Shown here piece by piece: positions 7,674 through 15,903 of a DNA stretch of 64,000 nt (its first letter is position 1; every line of letters begins with the position of its first letter). The DNA lies in NCBI GenBank assembly GCA_936914845.1, contig CAKZGE010000008.1, positions 1 to 64,000 on the forward strand, read 5' to 3'. The notes below the pieces were generated by a model. The model was not told the DNA's origin. It searched no databases and saw only the letters and a list, made by a program, of their open reading frames with translations. Made by a program: the position numbers and the translations under genes. Origin of the DNA: an uncultured Chloracidobacterium sp. Lineage in GTDB: Bacteria > Acidobacteriota > Blastocatellia > Pyrinomonadales > Pyrinomonadaceae.

Positions 7674-9902
7674 ATGAGTAAACTCAAAGTAACGATGTGG
7701 CTGGCCGTTCCGGTCATCATATTTGCCGCGGTGCTCGCGGCCTATCGACCGCCGGCTCAAGCGGTCGCGGAAAATTCAGCGGTCGTGGCTGACCTCTCTA
7801 TCCGAGCGGCCCGTCTTCGCTCGATCGCCGAACGTTCGGGCGGATCTGTCCGCGTTATTGTCGGGCTAAAGACACCTTTCGTCGCCGAAGGCCGTCTGGA
7901 AAAGATTAGGCAGCAGGAACAGCGTGCAAATATCAAGTACGATCAAGAAAGGTTCCTAAAACGCGTAGGAAATTCCGGCATACGCAATGCTGAAGCCTTT
8001 GAAACGATCCCCTATCTCGTCTTAGAAACAAACGTCGAAGGGCTTTCTGCTCTCGTCGCCGACCAGGCCGTTGACAGTATCGAAGAAGATATCGTCGGCA
8101 AGACCGGATTGGCGCAATCCACACAGATCGTCGGAGCCCAAGCGGCGTGGGCAAGCGGCTTCAGCGGGAATGGACAGGTGGTGGCGATCCTCGATACAGG
8201 GGTCGAAAAAACGCACGAATTTCTTGCCGGAAAGGTCATTTCCGAAGCTTGTTATTCGACGACCAATGCATCCAGCACCAGTGTTTGCCCCGGCGGCGTA
8301 ACAGCCTCGACGGCGGTCGGATCGGGTGTTAACTGCACGGTTAACGGCTGCGCTCACGGAACGAATGTCGCCGGTATCGCCGCCGGCCGCGGCACCTCTT
8401 TCAGCGGCGTGGCTAAGGATGCCAATCTTGTCTCGATACAGGTGTTTTCCAGATTTACCAGCGAAACGAACTGCGGCACCGGTCAAGCACCTTGTGCTCT
8501 TTATTGGACGTCTGACGTTATCAAAGGCCTCGAACGTGTGCTCGCCCTTAAAAATTCGGGCACGAATATCGCCGCCGCCAATATGAGCCTGCAAACGAAT
8601 GAACAATATGCCGGCAATTGCGATACGAATCACGCCGCCACCAAGGCCGCCATCGACAATCTGCGGGCAGTCGGTGTCGCTTCGGTCGTGTGTTCGGGCA
8701 ATTATGCCTATACCAACGGCCTGACGGCACCGGCCTGCATCTCATCCGCGGTCAGCGTCGGTTCGGTCGATGACGGAAGTCTCGGCACGACACAGGATGT
8801 CGTTTCCACCTTCTCCGACAGCTCACCGCAATTGAATCTTTTAGCTCCGGGACGCTGGATAAATTCTTCGATCCCGGGCAATTCTTACCAGAATTATTCC
8901 GGCACTTCGATGGCCGCTCCGCATGTCGCGGGTGCTTATGCGATATTGCGGCAAAAGTCTCCTAACGCCTCTGTTTCGCAGATCTTGACCGCTCTTTCAA
9001 ATACCGGTACGCCGATCACTGATACGCGAAACGGGTTGATCAAACCGCGCATCAATGTGAATGCGGCTCTGGCCGTTATCGGCGGAAAATCTAAAGCCTT
9101 TGACTTTGACGGCGATGGCAAGGCCGATATTTCGGTATTTCGTCCTTCAAATCAAAACTGGTATGTACAGGGTTCGAGTACCGGATTTACGGTGCGGCAA
9201 TTTGGTGCCAATGGCGATCGGATCGTTCCGGCCGATTTTGACGGCGACGGACGCACCGACCTTGCCGTGTTTCGGGCATCGAATGCCACGTGGTATATCC
9301 AAGGCTCAACGGTCAGGTTTATGATGCGGCCATTTGGCGACGCCGCGGACATTCCGGTCCCGGCGGATTTCGACGGCGACGGAAAGGCCGATGTTGCGGT
9401 TTTCCGCCCATCGACCGGGATGTGGTATGTCCAGGGTTCGGCCGGCGTTTATACTGTGCGTCAATTCGGTGCCAACGGCGATACGCCCGCGGCGAGCGAT
9501 TTTGACGGCGACGGCAAAGCTGATATCGCGGTCTTTCGCCCGTCGAATCAAACTTGGTACATCCAAGGAACGGCGGTCGGTTATTCGGTCAAGCAATTCG
9601 GCGCGGCGGGCGACAAACCGGTCGCAGCGGATTTCGACGGCGACGGCAAAACGGATATCGCGGTCTTTCGTCCATCGACGGGCACTTGGTACATCACCAA
9701 AAGTCTGACCGGTGCTTTCACTTATTCTACGTGGGGTGTTTCGACCGATACGCCTGTGCCGGCAGATTTTGATGGCGACGGCAATGCTGATCTGGCCGTA
9801 TTCCGGGCTTCGACGGGCGAATGGTACGTCTGGCGCTCAACCGGCGGCATGACCACCATTCCGTTCGGCGTTTCAACCGATACACCTACTCCTGCTCGGT
9901 AA
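7674..9902 (+). CDS. Secreted S8 subtilisin-like protease with FG-GAP/VCBS repeats
   Basis: This is an exported serine endopeptidase. An N-terminal hydrophobic segment (residues 8-24) ends near AQA. A propeptide-like stretch follows (about 57-140). The catalytic domain has D174 in VAILDTGVEKT, H228 in AHGTNVAGIAAG, the oxyanion N343 in VCSGN and S412 in GTSMAAPHVAG. From residue 477 there are six repeats of about 44 residues, each with a calcium-type DFDGDGKAD loop and AVFRPS..WY core, ending TDTPTPAR. Ribosome site GGAGGAA precedes the ATG. The next gene carries the same repeat type, so both products may share a surface-attachment or export route. Six cysteines in the catalytic domain suggest disulfides. 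Confidence 0.93.
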   Translation: MSKLKVTMWLAVPVIIFAAVLAAYRPPAQAVAENSAVVADLSIRAARLRSIAERSGGSVRVIVGLKTPFVAEGRLEKIRQQEQRANIKYDQERFLKRVGNSGIRNAEAFETIPYLVLETNVEGLSALVADQAVDSIEEDIVGKTGLAQSTQIVGAQAAWASGFSGNGQVVAILDTGVEKTHEFLAGKVISEACYSTTNASSTSVCPGGVTASTAVGSGVNCTVNGCAHGTNVAGIAAGRGTSFSGVAKDANLVSIQVFSRFTSETNCGTGQAPCALYWTSDVIKGLERVLALKNSGTNIAAANMSLQTNEQYAGNCDTNHAATKAAIDNLRAVGVASVVCSGNYAYTNGLTAPACISSAVSVGSVDDGSLGTTQDVVSTFSDSSPQLNLLAPGRWINSSIPGNSYQNYSGTSMAAPHVAGAYAILRQKSPNASVSQILTALSNTGTPITDTRNGLIKPRINVNAALAVIGGKSKAFDFDGDGKADISVFRPSNQNWYVQGSSTGFTVRQFGANGDRIVPADFDGDGRTDLAVFRASNATWYIQGSTVRFMMRPFGDAADIPVPADFDGDGKADVAVFRPSTGMWYVQGSAGVYTVRQFGANGDTPAASDFDGDGKADIAVFRPSNQTWYIQGTAVGYSVKQFGAAGDKPVAADFDGDGKTDIAVFRPSTGTWYITKSLTGAFTYSTWGVSTDTPVPADFDGDGNADLAVFRASTGEWYVWRSTGGMTTIPFGVSTDTPTPAR

Positions 9903-9927
9903 AGAGGCTTCCGATATCAGATCAACG

Positions 9928-9959
9928 ACCGGCATCTTCTGTATGTCGGTCTTTTTTTG
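9928..9959 (+). terminator. Rho-independent terminator of the S8 protease gene
   Basis: A 9-bp stem (GACCGGCAT at 9928-9936 with ATGTCGGTC at 9944-9952, one G-T pair) has a 7-nt loop and is followed by seven T at 9953-9959. Confidence 0.9.
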
Positions 9960-10040
9960 TCCTTTCTAATGGATAATTTCCGCATTCAGACCTGAGAAAC
10001 AAAAACTTACAAATTTTCTGTTACGAAGGAGTTCCCTAAA

Positions 10041-13000
10041 ATGAAGCGATCTTATCCCCAAATCATTGTTCTAACGGTCTTTTGTTTGCTGGCCGGAAGT
10101 ATCTCGGCAGCTGCCCAAGCGATGCGAGACCCAACATTCAACGCCGGCGTTGCGAAAGGCCAAGGCCAATCTTATGTGTCGGCGGTCGATGCGTCCGGCA
10201 ACATTATCACAGCAGGTAATTTCACCGAAGCGAATGGTCAAAAAAGGCCTTTTCTGGTCCGTCTGAATCCGATCAATGGCAGTTTGGACGCTACTTTCAA
10301 TTCCGGCGGAGCGGGTCCGAATGCAACGGTAGCTGCAATTTTGCCTCTTTCCGATGGCCGGATAATGATCGGCGGCGACTTTACGACCTACAACGGCGTT
10401 GCCGCCAATCGCCTGATCCGTCTCAATGCGGACGGTTCGCGAGACACGTCATTTACCGGAACCGGGGTTCCCGGCGGGCGCATCACGTCCATCGTACGGC
10501 AAACGGACGGCAAGATCATTGCCGCCGGACAAAATATTGCCTCCTACAATGGCGCAACGGCATGGGGCCTGTTTCGGGTAAACGCTGACGGCACACGCGA
10601 CAATACGTTCATCTCGCGTTTTTCGGCGGCTCCCGGCATTGACGAGATCTTGCTGCAGCCGGACGGCAAATTGCTTATGGTAGGCGGATTCACCGGCTAT
10701 CACGGCGTATCGATAATGGGCCTGCTTCGCACCAATTCGGATGGCTCGATCGATACCGGGTTCAATACCGGCGGTGCCGGAGCCAATGCATGGGTGTCGG
10801 CTGTTGCACTGCAGCCGGACGGCGACGTTCTGATCGGCGGTTCTTTTTCGACGTACAACGGAACAAATACGGGGCCTTTCGTTCGGCTCTTGTCCAACGG
10901 GCTCATCGATGGAGGCTTCGTTCCGCCACCCATTTCTGCAGCCGACAGCTATATAGAATCGATCGCAGTTCAGACTGACGGAGCGATCATCGCCGCCGGC
11001 GCCCTTTATTTCAATGGCGGTGCGATGAAGCCTGCCATTCGTGTAAATACCCTTGGTTCGCTTGATACGGCATTCAACGCGGGTCTCACCGATAATCTTG
11101 CCTACGACGTCAAGGTGCTCGCCAGCGGTTCCGTTCTTTTGAGCGGCTGGTTCTCAAACATCGGCGGCACAGACCGCAATGGTGTGGCCAGGCTTTCCGG
11201 ATCTACGGGGGCCACCGATGGGGCATTCAACCCATCGGTCAATTTTCAGGGCAGGATCCTCGGCGCTTTCGCTCTTGCCGGCGGCAAAACGCTCGTGGCC
11301 GGAAACTTTCAAACCGCAAATGGCACCATTTACAAAGATGTTGCCCGCTTTAATGCCGACGGGACCGTCGATACGTCCTTTGTCTCCGGGCTTGGAACCG
11401 CAGCCAGTGCTGCCGGGCGGTATTTAAGAAACGTTCTCAGCGCAGAAATGCAGCCGGACGGCAAGATCTTGATCGGCGGTGATTTCGGCTCTTTCCACGG
11501 TTCCGGGAAAAATGCCATTGTCCGTCTGAATTCAAATGGTTCCTTGGACACCGGATTCAGCATTAGTGCGGCCGATTTCGATCTAAACAAAGATATGTGG
11601 ATCTATGACATAGCGGTCACACCGGACGGCAAGATCCTTTGTGCCGGACTTTCCTTCGCTCCCGGGGCGACAAGTCCGAATATTATTTGGCGGCTGAACT
11701 CGAATGGTTCGCTCGATACCGGTTTTGAACGCAAGATCGGCAATTCGCAAGCACTCGGCATTCTTATCACATCCGACGGAAAATATCTCCTGAGCGGCAA
11801 TTTCACCTTGTACGATGGTGTTTCCAGCCCTCGCATTGTTCGGCTGAACACCAACGGCACTAGAGATGGAGCCTTTACCGGCTCGGCAAATAACCTCATC
11901 ACCAACGCGATCGAGCAGCCCGACGGCAAATATGTGGTTTATGGTTCATTCACCACGCTTGGTTCAACCACCCGCACGCGGATCGGGCGTCTAAATACGA
12001 ACGGATCGGTCGATACATCGTTTCAAGGCGGCTCGGGCGGCGGCGGAGCCGACAATACCGTTCGCACAATGCTTCGATTACCTAGCGGCAAGCTTTTGGT
12101 CGGCGGATCATTTTCGGCCTACGCGGGAACGCCGGCGAACAAATTGATGCTGCTCGGGCCCGATGGAGCTTTATTGAACGAATTCGTTTCCGGTCTGACG
12201 AATGCCGATGTTGTCTATAGTTTGGCGCAGCAAAGTGACGGCAAGGTCATCGTCGGCGGCGGCTTTGACAATTACGGCGGAGCTGAGGCGAAAAGCCTGG
12301 TGCGGCTTGTCGGCCCTTCATTGAACGGCAGCGGCAACGGCAGCACGGCGTTCGACTATGACGGAGACGGAAAGGCCGATATATCAGTATTTCGCCCGTC
12401 TAATCAGAATTGGTATGTGCTAGGAACGACGGCGGGCTTTGGCGTTCGGCAGTTCGGAAATGCTGCGGACATCGTTCAGGCAGCCGATCATGACGGTGAC
12501 GGAAAGACCGATCATGCTGTGTTCCGCCCCTCCAATGCGACCTGGTACATTCAAGGCTCGGCGACCGGCTTCTATTTGCGTGCCTTTGGTGCCAATGGCG
12601 ACATCCCCGCCGCCGCCGATTATGACGGTGACGGCAAGGCCGATATCGCCGTGTTCCGACCGTCCAACGCAACATGGTACATTCAGGGCTCAACGGCCGG
12701 ATTCTCTTCGCGGGTCTTCGGTGCCAATGGCGACATTCCGGCGGCGGCCGATTATGATGGCGACGGGAAGACCGATATCGCTGTCTTCCGCCCGTCGAAT
12801 GCTACGTGGTACATTCAGGGTTCGACGGCCGGATTCTCTTCGCGGGTCTTTGGTGCCAATGGCGACATTCCGGCGGCGGCCGATTATGATGGCGACGGCA
12901 AGGCCGATATAACGGTCTATCGCCCCTCAACCGGCACTTGGTATCGCATCAAGACCGGCGATCAGACCTTTCAGGTTCAGGTCTGGGGACAGGCAGGCGA

Positions 13001-13160
13001 TGTTCCGGTGCCCGCCGATTACGACGGTGATGGCCGCACGGACGAGGCCGTGTTTCGTCCATCGACTGGCATGTGGTACATCTGGGGAACGACCGTTGAT
13101 ATCTTTACCGTAAATTTCGGCGTCAACGGCGACACACCGACGCCTATCAGAACCAGCTAG
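10041..13160 (+). CDS. Secreted delta-60 repeat protein with FG-GAP/VCBS repeats
   Basis: This is a large exported protein of unknown function. A signal peptide (about residues 1-27, ending AAAQA) precedes roughly a dozen delta-60 repeats. Their hallmarks are QPDGKILIGGDF and RLNSNGSLDTGF, which family knowledge links to beta-propeller folds. From residue 770 it carries six FG-GAP-like repeats (DYDGDGKADIAVFRPSNATW), ending GVNGDTPTPIRTS. Units 3 and 4 of this array are nearly identical at DNA level (132-nt period), a recent tandem duplication. The ribosome site GAAGGAG lies before the ATG. It lies just downstream of the S8 protease gene but behind its own terminator. Cell-surface binding or structure is a guess. 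Confidence 0.88.
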   Translation: MKRSYPQIIVLTVFCLLAGSISAAAQAMRDPTFNAGVAKGQGQSYVSAVDASGNIITAGNFTEANGQKRPFLVRLNPINGSLDATFNSGGAGPNATVAAILPLSDGRIMIGGDFTTYNGVAANRLIRLNADGSRDTSFTGTGVPGGRITSIVRQTDGKIIAAGQNIASYNGATAWGLFRVNADGTRDNTFISRFSAAPGIDEILLQPDGKLLMVGGFTGYHGVSIMGLLRTNSDGSIDTGFNTGGAGANAWVSAVALQPDGDVLIGGSFSTYNGTNTGPFVRLLSNGLIDGGFVPPPISAADSYIESIAVQTDGAIIAAGALYFNGGAMKPAIRVNTLGSLDTAFNAGLTDNLAYDVKVLASGSVLLSGWFSNIGGTDRNGVARLSGSTGATDGAFNPSVNFQGRILGAFALAGGKTLVAGNFQTANGTIYKDVARFNADGTVDTSFVSGLGTAASAAGRYLRNVLSAEMQPDGKILIGGDFGSFHGSGKNAIVRLNSNGSLDTGFSISAADFDLNKDMWIYDIAVTPDGKILCAGLSFAPGATSPNIIWRLNSNGSLDTGFERKIGNSQALGILITSDGKYLLSGNFTLYDGVSSPRIVRLNTNGTRDGAFTGSANNLITNAIEQPDGKYVVYGSFTTLGSTTRTRIGRLNTNGSVDTSFQGGSGGGGADNTVRTMLRLPSGKLLVGGSFSAYAGTPANKLMLLGPDGALLNEFVSGLTNADVVYSLAQQSDGKVIVGGGFDNYGGAEAKSLVRLVGPSLNGSGNGSTAFDYDGDGKADISVFRPSNQNWYVLGTTAGFGVRQFGNAADIVQAADHDGDGKTDHAVFRPSNATWYIQGSATGFYLRAFGANGDIPAAADYDGDGKADIAVFRPSNATWYIQGSTAGFSSRVFGANGDIPAAADYDGDGKTDIAVFRPSNATWYIQGSTAGFSSRVFGANGDIPAAADYDGDGKADITVYRPSTGTWYRIKTGDQTFQVQVWGQAGDVPVPADYDGDGRTDEAVFRPSTGMWYIWGTTVDIFTVNFGVNGDTPTPIRTS
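12588..12983 (+). repeat. 132-nt tandem repeats in the FG-GAP array
   Basis: Three consecutive 132-nt (44-codon) units begin at GGTGCCAATGGCGACAT at 12588, 12720 and 12852. The stretches 12640-12750 and 12772-12882 are almost the same base for base, while outer repeats are much more diverged, showing recent duplication or gene conversion. Confidence 0.85.
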
Positions 13161-13167
13161 AGAAAAA

Positions 13168-13206
13168 AGAAGGGCGGTCCGAACCCGCAGACCGCCTTCT
13201 ATTTCT
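13168..13206 (+). terminator. Terminator of the delta-60 gene
   Basis: GAAGGGCGGTC (13169-13179) pairs with GACCGCCTTC (13190-13199), with a bulge, and is followed by ATTTCTT. It lies 8 nt after the stop. Confidence 0.75.
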
Positions 13207-13216
13207 TCCAACCAAT

Positions 13217-13251
13217 AAGCGTGAAGCGGCAAATGCTGTCCACGCTTTTTT
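13217..13251 (+). terminator. Second hairpin with T-tract between convergent genes
   Basis: AAGCGTG (13217-13223) pairs perfectly with CACGCTT (13241-13247) and runs into T at 13246-13251. It faces the plus strand and may act as a back-up terminator for the delta-60 gene. Confidence 0.55.
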
Positions 13252-13256
13252 GTTGT

Positions 13257-15371
13257 TCAATCGTCGTCTTCGTGAGCACGCACGCGGCCGTCTGCGACCG
13301 CTTCATCAACGACCTTTTTCATCAGATTGCCCGGCATCGGATCATAGTGCGAAAACTGCATATGATAACTCCCGCGGGCTTGTGTTACCGAATTGAGTTT
13401 TGATTGATAGTCAAGCATTTCCGAAAGAGGTACTTTTGCCTTGATGACCTGCTGCTTGCCGCGGACATCCATCCCGGAAACACGGCCGCGGCGTGAATTG
13501 AGGTCGCCCATGATATCGCCGGAAACTTCCTGCGGCGTGAACACCTCAACATCCATTATCGGTTCCAACAAGGTTGGCGAAGCCTTTTCCATCGCCGCCC
13601 GATATGCCTTTCGGCCTGCTGCTTTGAACGAATGTTCGTCGGAATCGACCGCGTGAAAGCTGCCGTCGATCAGCGTTACCTTGAAATCGACCAACGGATA
13701 ACCGGCCACGGCACCGCTCTGTGCGGCTTCCAAGATGCCCTTTTCGATCGCCGGACGAAAGTTTGCCGGCACCGATCCGCCAAAGATCTTATCGACCCAT
13801 TCAAATCCGGCACCGCGTTCAAGCGGCTCGAAAATGACTTTACAATCGCCGAACTGCCCGCGTCCGCCCGATTGTTTCTTATGCCGCCCCTGCACTTCGG
13901 CGGTCTGTGTGATCGTTTCCTTATAAGGGACTTTCGGCGGATGAAGCGTTACCTCGACGTGATAGCGTTTGGCTAATTTGTCAACGACCGTTTCGATATG
14001 CAGTTGGCCGGAACCCGACAAAATAAATTCCTTGGTCTGTGCATCCCGTGTAAAATGCAGCGATGGATCTTCTTCGAGGATCTTGTGCAACGCGCCGGAT
14101 ATTTTGTCTTCGTCCGCCCGCGATCTGGGTTCAATGGCAAAGGCTATCGCGGCTTCCGGATATTTCACCGAAGGATAAACGATCGGATCTCCCTTATCAG
14201 CCAATGTGTCTCCCGTCTGCGTTTCTTTTAGCTTGACCACCGCGACGATGTCGCCGGTAGCTGCTTCCGCGATCTTATCAAGCGTTTTGCCCTGAATGAC
14301 ATGAAGTGCGCCGAGTCTTTCGGAAACGTCACGTGATGTGTTCTGAGCGGACATATCGGAGGTCGCCTTGCCGGAGACGACCTTCATTACGTTGATGCGG
14401 CCGGCGAACGGATCCGCGATCGTTCGAAACACATAAGCCGAGAAAGGTTCATCGCTGCTGTATCTTCTCTTGATTCGTTCACCCGTCTGCTCGGCGTCGG
14501 CGTAGCCGTATTCCGCTTCATGAGCGGCCGGATTTGGTGCAAATTCAACAATATGGTCGAGCAGGATCTGCAATCCGACCAGTTTTAGCGACGAAACGGC
14601 GAACACGGGACACAGCTTGCTATTGGCGATCGCCCTAGCCAGATTCGGTATTATGTCCTCTTCCGGCAAGGTGCCCTCGGCGAAATATTTCTCCATCAAA
14701 GCGTCGTCCGATTCGGCGACCAATTCGATCAGCCGTTCGCGGGCTGCTTCGAAAAGGCCTCGGCCGCTTTCCGGGATCGGTATCTCTGTCGCCTTGCCGT
14801 TCTCGTCAAATTCGTATGCTTTTTGGTGAACCACGTCAACCACGCCGCGGAGGTCGGCCTCTTTGCCGATCGGCAGCGTAAAGGGCACGATCGAACGGGC
14901 AAAAGATTCAGTCGCCGTGTCTAGAGCATGACCAAAATCAGCATGTTCTTTTTCCAGTTTATTGATGACCATAAATCGCGGCAGCATGAATTCGTTGGCA
15001 TATTGCCAAGTCTTTTCAGTTTGCACCTCGATGCCGTGGACACCATCTACCACAACGAGAGCACAATCGGCCACCCGCAGAGCCGGTCGGGCATGTGAGA
15101 CAAAAGCCGCATAGCCGGGGGTATCGATCAGGTTTATTTTCGTGTCTTTATATTCGAGGCAGGCAAAATTGGTATTTAGGGAGACTTTTCTTTCAATAGC
15201 GTCATCGTCGTGGTCTGTCACAGTGGTCCCTTCATCTGCCCGACCCCATCGCGGAGTCGCCCCGGCTAGATAAAGCAAAGACGACACAAGCTGAGTTTTA
15301 CCCGCGTCGCCGTGTCCAATGACAGCCAAATTGCGTATATTTTCGGTTGCAAATGCTTTCATTTTCGGCAA
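13257..15371 (-). CDS. EF-G-like translation GTPase (EF-G II/FusA2 type)
   Basis: This translation-factor GTPase resembles elongation factor G. All EF-G domains appear to be present over 704 residues: GTPase, domain II, and a C-terminal III-V part including HLQFSHYDPMPGN-like and GDLNSRRGRVSGMD motifs. The P-loop GHGDAGKT and DTPGY are clear, but switch I lacks the usual RGIT (ERKVSLN instead) and the base-recognition motif is NKLE rather than NKMD. These are hallmarks I associate with the EF-G II paralogue, not the main factor, which should be encoded elsewhere with the str ribosomal genes. No strong neighbour link is seen. Confidence 0.9.
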   Translation of the reverse strand: MPKMKAFATENIRNLAVIGHGDAGKTQLVSSLLYLAGATPRWGRADEGTTVTDHDDDAIERKVSLNTNFACLEYKDTKINLIDTPGYAAFVSHARPALRVADCALVVVDGVHGIEVQTEKTWQYANEFMLPRFMVINKLEKEHADFGHALDTATESFARSIVPFTLPIGKEADLRGVVDVVHQKAYEFDENGKATEIPIPESGRGLFEAARERLIELVAESDDALMEKYFAEGTLPEEDIIPNLARAIANSKLCPVFAVSSLKLVGLQILLDHIVEFAPNPAAHEAEYGYADAEQTGERIKRRYSSDEPFSAYVFRTIADPFAGRINVMKVVSGKATSDMSAQNTSRDVSERLGALHVIQGKTLDKIAEAATGDIVAVVKLKETQTGDTLADKGDPIVYPSVKYPEAAIAFAIEPRSRADEDKISGALHKILEEDPSLHFTRDAQTKEFILSGSGQLHIETVVDKLAKRYHVEVTLHPPKVPYKETITQTAEVQGRHKKQSGGRGQFGDCKVIFEPLERGAGFEWVDKIFGGSVPANFRPAIEKGILEAAQSGAVAGYPLVDFKVTLIDGSFHAVDSDEHSFKAAGRKAYRAAMEKASPTLLEPIMDVEVFTPQEVSGDIMGDLNSRRGRVSGMDVRGKQQVIKAKVPLSEMLDYQSKLNSVTQARGSYHMQFSHYDPMPGNLMKKVVDEAVADGRVRAHEDDD

Positions 15372-15903
15372 TATCTCCTTTTCTACAAGTAAAATCTGCC
15401 AATGACCGCGGTTTCGAGTTCGATGAAAAAGACAATTCGGCCCGATGGATATTTTGCCTTCGAACCCGAAAAGGATGTGGTTGTTGGTAATAGAATAATT
15501 TATCCGACTATAAGCTAAAGAGCAAGAAAAATATCTTTATAACTAGCCTAAAATAGTTTTAGACGAGAACACTCTTGTCCTCATCGGCGGTTCATCCGCC
15601 TAGAAGATCCTTAGGGCGATGAAGCGCCGCCCGTGGGGACTGGCGTGTCCCTGCTCCGGCAAATTCCGCGAAGCGGATAAGTTTAACAGCGTCGGGCAGC
15701 ACCCGACGTATATGCCGCGAATGTTCCGTCCCTGGAAGGGACGCATCCCAACAGCTTGAGCATGCATCCTAAGCATTGAAAATTTGCCTTATTAGGTTCA
15801 CAATAAGGCGTTCACCGCAAGGGGCAAAATCTATTGGCTTGGAACGTCTAATTTGCGGCGGAGTTCGCAATTGCCGCCTATTTGCGTTTATATCGACATA
15901 ATT
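15372..15903. other. Long intergenic region with a dense hairpin array
   Basis: There is no convincing gene in these 532 bases between divergent genes. Seven short hairpins lie between 15586 and 15809: GGCGG/CCGCC, GGCG/CGCC, GGGAC/GTCCC, TCCGC/GCGGA (3-nt loop), CGTCGGG/CCCGACG, CGTCCC/GGGACG and GCCTTATT/AATAAGGC. They could be one structured RNA, REP-like repeats, or the decayed copy of a repeat element. Nothing is recognised from known RNA families. Confidence 0.55.
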
